From Bradyrhizobium sp. 186 (lineage in GTDB: Bacteria > Pseudomonadota > Alphaproteobacteria > Rhizobiales > Xanthobacteraceae), in contig NZ_CP082164.1 of assembly GCF_023101685.1 (NCBI RefSeq), positions 4,154,001 through 4,218,000 on the forward strand: 64,000 nt of DNA, written 5' to 3'. The position numbers and the translations under genes were made by a program. Shown one piece after another: positions 7,947-17,122 of the stretch (positions are counted from its first letter, which is position 1; the number at the start of each line of letters is the position of its first letter). The notes under the pieces were generated by a model that saw nothing but the letters and a program-made list of their open reading frames with translations, was not told where the DNA came from and ran no database searches.

Positions 7947-8726
7947 GTGGACCTTAAGCTAACGAACAAGACCGTTCTGATCACGGGCGCGTCGAAAGGA
8001 ATTGGACTTGCGGTGGCCGAGCTCTTCGCCGCGGAGGGGGGCCATCTGCATCTGGCCGCCCGCAACGGCGAGGCCATGCTCCAGGCCAAGCGGGAACTGG
8101 AAGCCCGCCACGGCGTGAAGATCAGGATCCATGCGCTCGACCTGTCGAGCACAGCTGCGATGGAGAAGCTCGCGGCCGAGGTCGGTGACATCGACATCCT
8201 CATCAACAATGCCGGCGATATCCCGGCCGGTTCGCTCGAGGTCCTTGATGACGCTGCGTGGCGGCGCGGCTTCGACCTCAAGGTGTTCGGCTACATCACA
8301 CTGTCGCGCCTTTATTATCCGCGCATGAAGGGCAAGGACGGCGTCATCATCAATATCATCGGCAATTCCGGCGAGAACTGGGATGCGAGCTACATCGCAG
8401 GCAGCACCGGCAATGCGGCGCTGATGTCCTTCACCAAGGCGCTCGGCGGCAGGAGCCTCGATCACGGGGTGCGTGTCGTCGCGGTCAATCCGGGGCCGGT
8501 AGCCACCGACCGTATGCTCAAGATCATGAAGCGCAAGGCGATCGACATGCTCGGCGACGAGGGCCGCTGGGAGGAACTGTTCGACAAATACCCGGGCAAG
8601 CGGCCCGCGACCTCAGAGGAAGTCGCCGATCTCGTTGCTTTCCTCTCCTCGCCCCGGTCCGGCTATATTACCGGCACCGTGGTGACGATCGACGGCGGCA
8701 TCGCCGCGCGCGGCTCGGTAATCTGA
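7947..8726 (+). CDS. SDR family oxidoreductase with altered active site
   Basis: A 259-residue short-chain dehydrogenase/reductase. The Rossmann fold is shown by TGASKGIG (13-20), NNAG (87-90) and the C-terminal YITGTVVTIDGG. Ser141 and Tyr149 of the catalytic set are present. The normal Y-x3-K is absent: after Tyr149 comes IAGSTGN, and Asn156 stands where Lys should align before AAL. A divergent SDR branch with this pattern exists, so the enzyme may use a changed mechanism or substrate rather than be dead. The GTG at 7947 has GGAG 7-8 bases upstream and removes non-conserved N-terminal residues; a TTG at 7914 is the longer alternative. First gene of a five-gene operon. Confidence 0.88.
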   Translation: MDLKLTNKTVLITGASKGIGLAVAELFAAEGGHLHLAARNGEAMLQAKRELEARHGVKIRIHALDLSSTAAMEKLAAEVGDIDILINNAGDIPAGSLEVLDDAAWRRGFDLKVFGYITLSRLYYPRMKGKDGVIINIIGNSGENWDASYIAGSTGNAALMSFTKALGGRSLDHGVRVVAVNPGPVATDRMLKIMKRKAIDMLGDEGRWEELFDKYPGKRPATSEEVADLVAFLSSPRSGYITGTVVTIDGGIAARGSVI

Positions 8727-8733
8727 GGCGTCG

Positions 8734-9879
8734 ATGTCAGGACCTCAATCCGCGGCGCTCCTGCGCAACCGCTATTTCGACGAGCTCTCGGCGACGCCGG
8801 GGCTCTACTGGCTCGGCCAGAACACCAACCACGTCGAGAGCCATCCCGCCGTGCGCGAGGCGATGCTGCGCTCGATCGAGGCCGGCGAGTTCAATGCCTA
8901 TGCTCCGCCGCTCGGCTTCGAGGCGCTGCGCGCCGCGATCGTCGCCGACCTCGGCACGCCCGGTGCAGAGGCGCTGGTGACCGAGGGCGGCGTCAACGCG
9001 CTGGCCATGATCTGCCGTGCGCGCTGCAAGCCCGGCACGACGCTGGTGACTACCGATCCGACCTGGAAATGGCCGTGCCTGTTCGCGCGCCAGCAGGGCG
9101 CCGAGGTGATCGAGATTCCGATCTATGATCCGGCCTGCAACTACCGCCTGACGCCCGAGGCGCTGAAGGCCCATGTCGACGAGCGCACAGCGATCATCTA
9201 CCTGGTCGATCCCAACAATCCGCTCGGCATTCGTTACACGCGCGAGGAGATCGAGAGCTTTGCAGCGATCGCGCGGAATTGCGGCGCGTTGCTGGTGCAC
9301 GACTGCACCTACCGTGATTTTGCCGATGGGCACACGCCTGCTCTTCACGTGGCTCCGGAAGGCTCGGTTGTCTCGACCAGCTTTTCGAAATGGCTGGGCC
9401 TTGCGGGTCTGCGGATCGGCGCTCTCATCGCCGCGCCGAACCTGTTCGAAGAGCTGGCGCAGACCTCCACGAGTGTTCTGGGCGCAAGTGTCATTGCCCA
9501 GCGTGCGGCGCAGGCGGGGCTTTCGGTCAAGGCCGAATGGATGAAGAAGGTTCGCAGCGCCGACCGGGCCAACAAGGCGATGATCCAGGAGGCGGCTGTC
9601 GCGATCGACGGATTGGCACTACCGATCATGCCATCGCACGGCAACTTCCTGGTGCTCGAAACCGTCGCGGCGGGCATCCGCCCCGAGGCGCTGGTCGAAT
9701 GCTATCGTCGGCAGGGCATCATGATCCGCCAGGGCACTTACCATACGCAGCGTTTCGGCGACCGCTTCGTGAAGATCAGCACCTCCGTGCCTCAGTCCTG
9801 GGTCGAGAAGCTCTGTACATTGTTGCCGGAGATGGTTGCGCAGGCGCGCACGCTCAACGACCTGCCGCCGCAATTCTAG
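8734..9879 (+). CDS. PLP-dependent aminotransferase, class I/II
   Basis: A 381-residue fold-type I aminotransferase. Schiff-base lysine is K219 in STSFSKWLGLAGLRIG, the cofactor aspartate is in LLVHDCTYRDF, and the NNPLG motif supplies the ring-stacking region. It probably interconverts an amino acid and oxo acid made within the pathway; class I/II members also include beta-lyases and decarboxylases. Seven bases separate it from the SDR gene, and a GAGG precedes the ATG. Substrate unknown. Confidence 0.88.
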   Translation: MSGPQSAALLRNRYFDELSATPGLYWLGQNTNHVESHPAVREAMLRSIEAGEFNAYAPPLGFEALRAAIVADLGTPGAEALVTEGGVNALAMICRARCKPGTTLVTTDPTWKWPCLFARQQGAEVIEIPIYDPACNYRLTPEALKAHVDERTAIIYLVDPNNPLGIRYTREEIESFAAIARNCGALLVHDCTYRDFADGHTPALHVAPEGSVVSTSFSKWLGLAGLRIGALIAAPNLFEELAQTSTSVLGASVIAQRAAQAGLSVKAEWMKKVRSADRANKAMIQEAAVAIDGLALPIMPSHGNFLVLETVAAGIRPEALVECYRRQGIMIRQGTYHTQRFGDRFVKISTSVPQSWVEKLCTLLPEMVAQARTLNDLPPQF

Positions 9880-9889
9880 GGTGATGCCG

Positions 9890-10771
9890 ATGACGATGAT
9901 CACGACCAGGGACGGTGTGAAGCTCTACGTGGAGGAGGTCGGCGAGGGCACACCGATCCTCTTCATCCATGAATTCGGCGGCAATCACGCGAGCTGGGAA
10001 CCGCAGCTCCGCTTTTTCAGCCGGCGCCATCGCTGCATCACCTATGCCGCACGTGGCTATCCGCCATCGGATGTGCCGGAGAGCGTAGAGGCCTATTCGC
10101 AGGCGCTTGCTGCGGACGATGCGGTTGCAGTGCTCGATGCGCTGAAGATCGAGAAAGCGCACATCGTCGGTCTCTCGATGGGAGGCTTTTGCACGGTGCA
10201 TGTCGGTCTGCGTACGCCCGAGCGTGCCTTGTCGTTGACCGTTGCGGGCGCCGGCTATGGCTGCGAGAAGGAGCACGAGGAGTATTTTCGCGGCGTCTCC
10301 CTCGAGGTTGCCGATAATTTCGAGAAGCAGGGCGCGAAAGAGTTCTCCAAGATCTATGCGCTCGGCGCGAGCCGGGTGCAGTTCCAGAACAAGGATCCGC
10401 GCGGCTGGCGGGAATTTGCCGATCGTCTCGCTACCCATTCCGATCGAGGGGCGGCCAACACCATGCGCGGCGTCCAGGCGCGGCGGCCGTCGTTCTACGA
10501 TCTCGAGGACAGTCTGAAGAAGATGATGGTGCCGACGCTGGTCGTCGTCGGCGACGAGGACGACCACTGTCTCCAGCCCGGGATCTTCCTCAAGAAGACC
10601 ATTCCAGCCTGCGGTCTCTCCGTCTTCCCCAAGACCGGCCACACCCTCAATCTGGAAGAGCCGGCGGCGTTCAACGCGCTGCTCGCCGAGTTCATCGCCC
10701 AGGTCGAGGCCGGCCGCTGGCTGCCGCGCGATCCGCGTGCGCTGCCGGACCAGATCATGCGCACGAAGTAG
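9890..10771 (+). CDS. Alpha/beta hydrolase
   Basis: About 293 residues. The oxyanion region is in FIHEFGGNHASW, the nucleophile serine in VGLSMGGFC, the acid in VVGDEDDHC and the catalytic histidine in KTGHTLNLEEP, the order expected of an alpha/beta hydrolase. The family covers enol-lactone hydrolases, ring-cleavage C-C hydrolases and carbamate or amide hydrolases such as RutD. Several ATGs are clustered (9884, 9890, 9896); 9890 has the best spacing from an AGGG. Third gene of the SDR operon, 10 bases after the aminotransferase. Confidence 0.87.
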   Translation: MTMITTRDGVKLYVEEVGEGTPILFIHEFGGNHASWEPQLRFFSRRHRCITYAARGYPPSDVPESVEAYSQALAADDAVAVLDALKIEKAHIVGLSMGGFCTVHVGLRTPERALSLTVAGAGYGCEKEHEEYFRGVSLEVADNFEKQGAKEFSKIYALGASRVQFQNKDPRGWREFADRLATHSDRGAANTMRGVQARRPSFYDLEDSLKKMMVPTLVVVGDEDDHCLQPGIFLKKTIPACGLSVFPKTGHTLNLEEPAAFNALLAEFIAQVEAGRWLPRDPRALPDQIMRTK

Positions 10772-10778
10772 CGGATCG

Positions 10779-12053
10779 ATGATGCCCCGACCTCTGATCG
10801 ATGCCGATCGACTCTGGACCCGCTTGATGGCGCTTGCCGAGATCGGGGCGACGCCCGCCGGCGGGGTCAACCGTCAGGCGCTGAGTGACGGCGAGATCGC
10901 CGCATGGCGCCGCGTCATTGGCTGGGCGCTCGAAGCGGGGTTGACGCCGTCGACAGATGCCGCGGGAAACCTGTTTCTGGCGCTGGCGGGCCAAGATCGC
11001 GCCGCGCCGCCGCTCTTGCTCGGCAGTCATCTCGATAGCCAGCCGACCGGTGGCAAATTCGACGGTGCGGCCGGCGTGATGGCGGCACTCGAGGCGGCGG
11101 TTTCGCTAGCCGAACAAGGCGAGAGGCCGGCGCGCGACGTCATCGTCGTCGCCTGGATGAACGAGGAAGGCTCGCGCTTCGCGCCGGGCATGATGGGCTC
11201 GGAGGCCTTTACGGGCGAACGTGACATGGCGGCGATCCGCGCGGCGCGCGATGCAGACGGCGTCAGCGTTGGCGAAGCGCTCGATTGTCTCTTTCGGGCC
11301 TTTCCCGATCTGCCGCACAGGCCGCTAGGCTTTGCCGTGGAGAGCTATTTCGAATTGCACATCGAGCAGGGACCGCTGCTGGAGGCGGCCGCCTGCACGA
11401 TCGGCGTTGTCATCGGCATCCAAGGCAAGAAGACCTTTCAGGTGGTTGTCGAGGGTGCGGAGGGACACGCAGGTACGCTCGCGCAGCAGGAGAGGCGTGA
11501 TGCGCTCGCGGCCTTTGCGCGCATCGCAACGGCGCTTCATGGTGAGATCGGCACCATCGACACCGACATCAAATTCACGATCGGCCGCCTCTCCGTCCAG
11601 CCCAACGCGCCTTCGGTGGTGCCGTCGCGCGTCAGTTTCAGCATCGATCTGCGCCATCCGAACAATTCCGTACTTGACGCGGCGGGTGCGCGCATCGCGG
11701 CGCTCTGCGGCCAGCATGCACCGCCGTGCCTGGTTACGGTGACTCCACTGGTCGACGCAGCCTCGAACGAGTTCGATCCGCGCCTGCGCGAGCTGATTGC
11801 GCAGGCCGCACGCGACCAGGAATTTTCGGCCATGCGTATCCTGTCGTCTGCCGGTCACGACGCGCGCCATTTGGCCAAAGTCTGTCCGGCGTCGATGATA
11901 TTCATCCCCTGCCGGGACGGTGCGAGCCATGTGGAGGACGAATGGGCCGAGCCGGCTGATGTCGCCGCCGGCGCGTCTGTCCTGGCGCAGGTGCTGCGAG
12001 AGGTTGCGTTCACCAGGCAGTCCTTCGCTGCGGGGCGTGAGGAGGGAGGATGA
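10779..12053 (+). CDS. Zn-dependent amidase, N-carbamoyl-amino-acid hydrolase/allantoate amidohydrolase family (M20)
   Basis: A 424-residue binuclear zinc hydrolase. Metal ligands are in GSHLDSQPTGGKFDGAAG and MNEEGSRF; the ELHIEQGPLLE and SSAGHDARHLAK blocks are those of hydantoinase/carbamoylase (HyuC) and allantoate amidohydrolase rather than peptidases. It would release ammonia and CO2 from an N-carbamoyl or ureido intermediate. That fits a pathway that opens a nitrogen-containing ring. Start is the ATG at 10779, directly followed by a second ATG at 10782. The next gene overlaps its stop by four bases. Confidence 0.9.
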   Translation: MMPRPLIDADRLWTRLMALAEIGATPAGGVNRQALSDGEIAAWRRVIGWALEAGLTPSTDAAGNLFLALAGQDRAAPPLLLGSHLDSQPTGGKFDGAAGVMAALEAAVSLAEQGERPARDVIVVAWMNEEGSRFAPGMMGSEAFTGERDMAAIRAARDADGVSVGEALDCLFRAFPDLPHRPLGFAVESYFELHIEQGPLLEAAACTIGVVIGIQGKKTFQVVVEGAEGHAGTLAQQERRDALAAFARIATALHGEIGTIDTDIKFTIGRLSVQPNAPSVVPSRVSFSIDLRHPNNSVLDAAGARIAALCGQHAPPCLVTVTPLVDAASNEFDPRLRELIAQAARDQEFSAMRILSSAGHDARHLAKVCPASMIFIPCRDGASHVEDEWAEPADVAAGASVLAQVLREVAFTRQSFAAGREEGG

Positions 12054-12541
12054 CGGAAATTGCCCGAGAGGACTATCGCGATGCGATGGCACGTCTCGGT
12101 GCCGCGGTCAGCATCGTCACGACCGATGGTCCCGCAGGTCGCGCCGGCTTCACTGCGTCCGCCGTCTGCAGTGTTACCGACGATTCTCCGACGCTCCTGG
12201 TGTGTATGAACCGCGCATCCTCGGCGTATGTAAGCGTGACGGGCAACAACGTAGTGTGTGTAAACGTGCTATCAGCTCAGCAAGAGCCATTGTCACGGTT
12301 GTTCGGCGGCAAGGTGCCCGCCAGGGAACGGTTCGCGGCGGCGGTGTGGTCGACGCTCGAGACGGGTGCCCCCGTTCTCGCCGGCTGTGCGGTTGCCTTC
12401 GACTGCCAGATCGCGAATGTCACCACGGTCGGCACGCACGATGTATTGTTCTGCCGCGTTGTGGCACTGCAGACTGGTCCGACGGAGAACCTGATCTACC
12501 TTGGCCGCGCCTACCACTCTGTACGGGCGCGCCACAGCTGA
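12050..12541 (+). CDS. Flavin reductase domain protein (RutF/HpaC type)
   Basis: A 163-residue flavin reductase-like protein that would supply FMNH2 or FADH2 to a monooxygenase. The motif TTDGPAGRAGFTASAVCSVT and CVNVLSAQQEPLSRLFGGK are the standard FMN-binding blocks. The ATG at 12050 is inside ATGA with the upstream stop and has a GAGGGAGG just before it. It is homologous to the reductase at 52814-53356. The likely partner is the LLM oxygenase at 1377-2681, whose operon shares the GntR-centred locus. Confidence 0.9.
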   Translation: MTEIAREDYRDAMARLGAAVSIVTTDGPAGRAGFTASAVCSVTDDSPTLLVCMNRASSAYVSVTGNNVVCVNVLSAQQEPLSRLFGGKVPARERFAAAVWSTLETGAPVLAGCAVAFDCQIANVTTVGTHDVLFCRVVALQTGPTENLIYLGRAYHSVRARHS

Positions 12542-13001
12542 GCCTGCCCGCCGGACTTTCGGGCTTCATTATCTTGGTCCATCGGTTTGTGCCGGTTAGC
12601 CCAATGTAGGCTGGATGCTCACAGATTGTTGTAGGTTTTGACCAACTGCGCTGACGCTAGACCCTGATTCTTCTCGGCCCATCACTTTTGAACTGCATAG
12701 CTTTTCCCTCTCGGTCCCTGATGTTTATTTCAATTGAAGCAGAAGCCCGTTCGGACGAAAGTTAGGAGCGAGCCGCTTTCCCGTGGTTAGGATGAGCCTG
12801 CGACTCCGTATGAGACAATTCATTGAAGTCACGGCATTATCGATTTTCCATCGCGCCCATGATGGATTGGAGCGAGAGTCTAATTTTTTCAATGTGTTAG
12901 AGGGCGGGCTGTCCACGTTGTGTGCACCGAGAGATCAAAGAAAATCCAGCGACAACCAACGCGGGCTCGAGTGCCATTTCGAAGCAGCGCCACCGCGTGC
13001 T
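12542..13001. other. Gene-poor interval with lower GC and a relic-like repeat
   Basis: About 460 bases between convergent genes. A short GC hairpin (GCCCG at 12546, CGGGC at 12560) followed by TTCATT could end the upstream operon. The rest is more AT-rich than its neighbours and has no convincing gene; the 63-codon minus frame at 12725-12916 lacks a ribosome site and family resemblance. It contains a 20-base sequence repeated at 58411. It looks like a scar of old insertions. Confidence 0.5.
12856..12875 (+). repeat. 20-base exact repeat, copy 1
   Basis: The sequence cccatgatggattggagcga occurs exactly here and at 58411-58430, both times in gene-poor, degraded intervals 45.5 kb apart in the same orientation. 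Identity does not extend beyond it. Chance identity of this length in 64 kb is unlikely, so it may be a remnant of a common mobile or dispersed element. Confidence 0.6.
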
Positions 13002-14282
13002 TCAGAACTCTGCAGGTGTGTGTCTTCGAACGCTTCCTATGATTAGTCGTTCTAGGACAGTTGGGCGCACGCCGCCGCGATGCGCCGGCAGGCCTCTTCG
13101 AGTTCCGCGGTCGAAGTTGCATATGAGATGCGGAAAATACGGTGCGAGGCCAAATGCCGAACCAGGAACGACCGCGACGCCGGCGGTCCGCAGCAGATAT
13201 TCCGCAAAGGCCGTATCGCTCGCGATGATACCGCCGTCGGGCTCCTTCTTGCCGATCAAGCCCGCACAGCTGGCGAAGGTGTAGAACGCCCCTTCGGGCA
13301 CGCGGCAGGTAATACCGCTGATCCCGTTCAACGCGGAAACGACGTGATCGCGGCGCGCCTGAAACGACCGACAATGGTCCCGCACGATGTCCTGTGGACC
13401 GTTGAGGGCTTCGACAGCCGCGGCCTGGCTGATCGACGATGGGCAGGACGTCGACTGGCACTGAACGACGGCCATGGCACGAATTAGCGCGCTTGGCCCG
13501 CCGGCGTAGCCAATGCGCCAGCCGGTCATCGCATAGGCCTTGGAAACACCGTTGACTGTCAGGATGCGGTGACCAATTCGCGGTTCGATGGCGGCCGGTG
13601 TGAGAAAGCGGAAATCGTCGTAGACGATATGCTCATAGATGTCGTCGACAATCAGCCAGACGTGCTGGTGTCGCGATAGCACGTCGAACAGCGGCCGATA
13701 GTCAGCTTCGCTATAGGCGGCTCCGGTGGGATTCGACGGCGAATTCAGCATAACCCAGCGCGAGCGCGGCGTGATCGCCGCGTCGAGATCACCAGCGGTG
13801 AGCCGGAAGCCGTTGGCTTCCGAACATGGCACCAGAACCGGTTTACCTCCTGCAATGAGGACGATGTCGGCGTAGCTCACCCAAAATGGCGTCGGGATGA
13901 CGACCTCGTCGCCTGGATCGAGCGAAGCCATCATCGCATTGTAGAGAACCTGCTTCGCACCGCTTGAAACCGTGATCTCGTCCTGGGCGAACTTAATGCC
14001 ATTATCGCGCGCGAACTTGGCGCGGATGGCGGATTTGAGTTCGGGCGTTCCATCGAGCGCAGTGTATTTCGTGGCTCCCGCGCGCATCGCGCGCGCTGCT
14101 GCGTCCTTGATGTGGGCCGGAGTGTCGAAATCTGGCTCCCCTGTGCCGAGGATGATGACGTCCTTGCCCTGGCGTCTCAGATCCGTAGCGAGGCCGGTAA
14201 TCTTCAGGATCTCCGATACCCCGATCGACGAAAGCCGGGAGGCCGGCCGGAAATGCGATGATGTCTGCAGCGGCGCGTTCAC
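13002..14282 (-). CDS. Aspartate-type aminotransferase (2-aminoadipate transaminase candidate), 3' frameshift
   Basis: A 426-residue frame for a class I PLP aminotransferase. Visible are LGTGEPDFDTP, SPSNPTG, IVDDIYEH and NGVSKAYAMTGWRIGYAG with the Schiff-base lysine. The last roughly 40 residues are wrong for the family (PHLICNFDRGTRR). Removing one base from the AAAA run at 13134-13137 restores the usual ending FRISYATSTAELEEACRRI, with a stop at 13052-13054 and a normal 409-residue protein. So the intended gene is probably 13052-14282. It lies 12 bases downstream of the AmaB-like dehydrogenase on the same strand, and may transaminate 2-aminoadipate to 2-oxoadipate. Confidence 0.85.
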   Translation of the reverse strand: MNAPLQTSSHFRPASRLSSIGVSEILKITGLATDLRRQGKDVIILGTGEPDFDTPAHIKDAAARAMRAGATKYTALDGTPELKSAIRAKFARDNGIKFAQDEITVSSGAKQVLYNAMMASLDPGDEVVIPTPFWVSYADIVLIAGGKPVLVPCSEANGFRLTAGDLDAAITPRSRWVMLNSPSNPTGAAYSEADYRPLFDVLSRHQHVWLIVDDIYEHIVYDDFRFLTPAAIEPRIGHRILTVNGVSKAYAMTGWRIGYAGGPSALIRAMAVVQCQSTSCPSSISQAAAVEALNGPQDIVRDHCRSFQARRDHVVSALNGISGITCRVPEGAFYTFASCAGLIGKKEPDGGIIASDTAFAEYLLRTAGVAVVPGSAFGLAPYFPHLICNFDRGTRRGLPAHRGGVRPTVLERLIIGSVRRHTPAEF

Positions 14283-14294
14283 GGCGATTTCCGT

Positions 14295-15851
14295 TCAATC
14301 CACGTCGAACTTGACGCCCTGGGCGAGCGGCAGCGTGCTGCCATAATTGATCGTGTTGGTGGCGCGGCGCATGTAGGCCTTCCAGGCATCCGCCCCGGAT
14401 TCACGGCCGCCGCCAGTTTCCTTCTCGCCGCCGAATGCGCCACCGATCTCGGCGCCCGAGGGGCCGATGTTCACATTGGCGATCCCGCAATCGGAGCCGC
14501 GCGCCGACAGGAAGGCTTCAGCCTCGCGCAGATCATTGGTGAAGATCGAAGACGACAGTCCCTGCGGGACAGCATTGTGCAGTTCGATCACGGCATCGAA
14601 GTTGCTGTATTTGATGACATAGAGGATCGGCGCAAAAGTCTCGCGCTCGACCGTTCCGGTCTGTCCGTTGATCTCGACCAGCGCGGGGCGGACATAGAAC
14701 GCCTCGTCGGCGCCTGCGACGGCGACGCGCTCTCCGCCGACAATGGCAGCACCCGAGGCCTTGGCTTCGCTGAGGGCACGTTGCATCGCTTCATAAGCGA
14801 GGCCGTCAATGAGAGGGCCAACCAGATTGCCGGTGAGGGGGTTACCGACCGAGACGGACTGATAGACCTTCTTCAGACGCGGCACGAAGCTTTCATAGAC
14901 GCTCTCGTGAACGAAGAGGCGGCGCAGCGTGGTGCAGCGCTGGCCTGCCGTGCCCATGGCCGCAAAGGCGACGCCGCGCAGCGTTAGGTCGAGATCGGCG
15001 GTCGGCGTAACGATCGCCGCGTTGTTGCCGCCGAGCTCCAGAATGGCACGGGCGAAGCGCTGGGCGAGCTTCGGTGCGACGGCACGTCCCATCGCGGTCG
15101 AACCGGTTGCCGAGACCAGGGGAACCCTGGCGTTGTTGACGAGGGCCTCACCGATCTCACGTCCTCCGACCAGCACGGCGGATAGCCCATCGGGTGCAGC
15201 GCCGCCTTCGGCCTTGAATCGCCCCAGAGCGCGTCCGAACAGCGCGTCCGTTGCCAAAGCCGTGAGAGGTGTCTTTTCCGACGGCTTCCAGACGATGCTG
15301 TTGCCGCAGACCAGTGCCAGCGCAGCATTCCATGACCACACCGCGACCGGGAAATTGAATGCCGAGATGATGCCGGTGACACCGAGCGGATGCCAGGTCT
15401 CCGCCATCCGGTGCTCGTGGCGCTCCGTGGCGATCGTCAAGCCATAGAGCTGCCGGGAAAGCCCCACGGCGTAGTCGCAAATGTCGATCATCTCCTGGAC
15501 TTCGCCGAGTCCTTCGGACTCGATCTTGCCGGCCTCGATGGAAACCAACCTTCCGAGGGCGCGCTTGTTGGTGCGCAGCTCCTCGCCAAGCAGCCGCACC
15601 AGTTCACCGCGCTTGGGAGCAGGGACCAGACGCCATTCGAGGAATGCCGCGTGAGCCTTTTCGATGGCCGCAGTCGCGCCGGCGGCGTCGACTTCCCTGA
15701 CATGCGCCACGGTTTCGCCGGTGATCGGGGTTTTAGCGACCAGCGTGCCGCCGGTATAGCTGGCGGGTTCGACACCGAGCTCCACCAAAAGCACGTCGAC
15801 CTCGGCCTTGAGCGAGAAGTCTTTGGCTTGGGCGGATTGTTTGTCTGACAT
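14295..15851 (-). CDS. amaB: ALDH7-family aldehyde dehydrogenase, delta1-piperideine-6-carboxylate (aminoadipate semialdehyde) dehydrogenase candidate
   Basis: A 518-residue NAD-dependent aldehyde dehydrogenase. Catalytic cysteine lies in GTAGQRCTTLRR and the general base in ILELGGNNAAI. The FNFPVAVWSWNAALALVCGN block and C-terminal GAFGGEKETGGGRESGADAWKAYMRR are distinctive of ALDH7/AmaB, which oxidises L-2-aminoadipate 6-semialdehyde in lysine and pipecolate catabolism. With an aminotransferase downstream and a DAO-family oxidase nearby it forms a coherent L-pipecolate to 2-oxoadipate route. Family call is firm; exact substrate is by homology and context. Confidence 0.88.
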   Translation of the reverse strand: MSDKQSAQAKDFSLKAEVDVLLVELGVEPASYTGGTLVAKTPITGETVAHVREVDAAGATAAIEKAHAAFLEWRLVPAPKRGELVRLLGEELRTNKRALGRLVSIEAGKIESEGLGEVQEMIDICDYAVGLSRQLYGLTIATERHEHRMAETWHPLGVTGIISAFNFPVAVWSWNAALALVCGNSIVWKPSEKTPLTALATDALFGRALGRFKAEGGAAPDGLSAVLVGGREIGEALVNNARVPLVSATGSTAMGRAVAPKLAQRFARAILELGGNNAAIVTPTADLDLTLRGVAFAAMGTAGQRCTTLRRLFVHESVYESFVPRLKKVYQSVSVGNPLTGNLVGPLIDGLAYEAMQRALSEAKASGAAIVGGERVAVAGADEAFYVRPALVEINGQTGTVERETFAPILYVIKYSNFDAVIELHNAVPQGLSSSIFTNDLREAEAFLSARGSDCGIANVNIGPSGAEIGGAFGGEKETGGGRESGADAWKAYMRRATNTINYGSTLPLAQGVKFDVD

Positions 15852-16108
15852 GAGGACTCTTTCCGAGGGCTCGCGTTGATTTCAGAGGGGCTGCTGTCAG
15901 CGATTGGCTTGAGAAGGTTACGATCGTTCTCAGGGGCGGCGCCTTGAAGGTGATGTCCCATCCGCATAGAGGAGGACAATAGCCCGGCGTTTTCAAACGA
16001 TAGAAGTTCAACAAGTCATTCCAGCGATGAATGACTGGTGGCCAAGGCCAAAGTGGCTGGGGGTTGAGGGCGCGCTGGGAGACCTGACCTCGTCGGGGCA
16101 GGACTCCT

Positions 16109-17041
16109 TCAGCGGTCTGGCGCCGTTTCGGAAAGAAGCCATTCCCGGAAGGCAACAAGTGGCGGATGGGACGCCCGATCCGTCGGCCACACCAGATAGT
16201 AGGCCTCGGCGCTTTTCATCGGCAAATCAAGGGCGCGTACCAGCTTGCCGGTGCTCAGCTCCTCCTCGATGAGAAATTCGGGAAGCAGCGCGACGCCCAG
16301 CCCGGAAATTGCCGCCTGCGATGCGGTGGCGAACTGGTCCAGCAGCATGCCATGGACGGCATGGGCATCCACGCCGTGCAGCGTCAGCCATTGTTCCCAC
16401 GCGTCCGGCCGCGTCGTCAGATGCAGCAGCGGAGCTTTTCGCAGGTCGCTTGCTCGCTTGAATCCATATTGGCTTCGCAGCTCGGCACTGCAGGCAGGGA
16501 TCACGGTCTCCGACCGCAACAACGCCAGTTCACCCCCTTGCCATTCCGGGCGCCCGAAATGGATCGCGGCGTCGACGGGCTCCAGCCTGAAGTCGAAATT
16601 CGATAGCCGCGTGACCAGGTTGATAGTGATGCCGGGGTTGCCCGCGAGGAATTTGGGAAGCCGCGGCGCCAGCCATCTGGTGCCGAAGGTCGGAAGGATG
16701 GCCAGGGTCAGCGTGCCGCCGGACGGATTGGCGCGCAGATTGAGCGAGGCGGTGCTGATCTTGCGCAGCGCATCACGTATCTCGCGGGCATAGGCGTCGC
16801 CACCCACGGTCAGGCGGATGGTCTGCCGTTCGCGATGAAACAGCTCGACCTCGAGCTGCTCTTCCAGCGCCTTGACCTGGCGGCTCACCGCGCCTTGGGT
16901 CAGCGACAGCTCTTTGGCGGCGGCCGTGATGCTTCCGGTCCGCGCCGCCGCTTCAAACGCGGACAGCAGAGGCAGCGAAGGCAAAAAGCGGCGGGGGCCC
17001 TGCACGTCATTCTCCAGCCGAATGAGGTCTTGACCAAACAT
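16109..17041 (-). CDS. LysR family transcriptional regulator (GcvA-like)
   Basis: A 310-residue LysR protein. The winged helix-turn-helix is in LLSAFEAAARTGSITAAAKELSL and TQGAVSRQVKALEEQL near the N-terminus; the FLPSLPLLSAFEAAARTGS wording is that of the GcvA branch. The effector domain follows (TLTLAILPTFGTRWLAPRL, GLGVALLPEFLIEEEL). The ATG at 17041 is preferred over a TTG at 17065. It diverges from the FAD oxidase gene at 17210, with a palindromic LysR-type box between them, and probably activates that gene in response to pipecolate or a related amino acid. Confidence 0.92.
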   Translation of the reverse strand: MFGQDLIRLENDVQGPRRFLPSLPLLSAFEAAARTGSITAAAKELSLTQGAVSRQVKALEEQLEVELFHRERQTIRLTVGGDAYAREIRDALRKISTASLNLRANPSGGTLTLAILPTFGTRWLAPRLPKFLAGNPGITINLVTRLSNFDFRLEPVDAAIHFGRPEWQGGELALLRSETVIPACSAELRSQYGFKRASDLRKAPLLHLTTRPDAWEQWLTLHGVDAHAVHGMLLDQFATASQAAISGLGVALLPEFLIEEELSTGKLVRALDLPMKSAEAYYLVWPTDRASHPPLVAFREWLLSETAPDR

Positions 17042-17122
17042 CGCTTGGCCCGCTGCTGCCGGCAACGCTAGATTTCCGCCTGGCCTTGCCGTCAGATCTT
17101 CGGCATCTCTTCAGCGGTCGGC

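Noticed and set aside
12725..12916. A 63-residue minus-strand gene in the 12.5-13.0 kb gap.
   Set aside because: No ribosome site, poor codon bias and no recognisable family; it overlaps the 20-base repeat.
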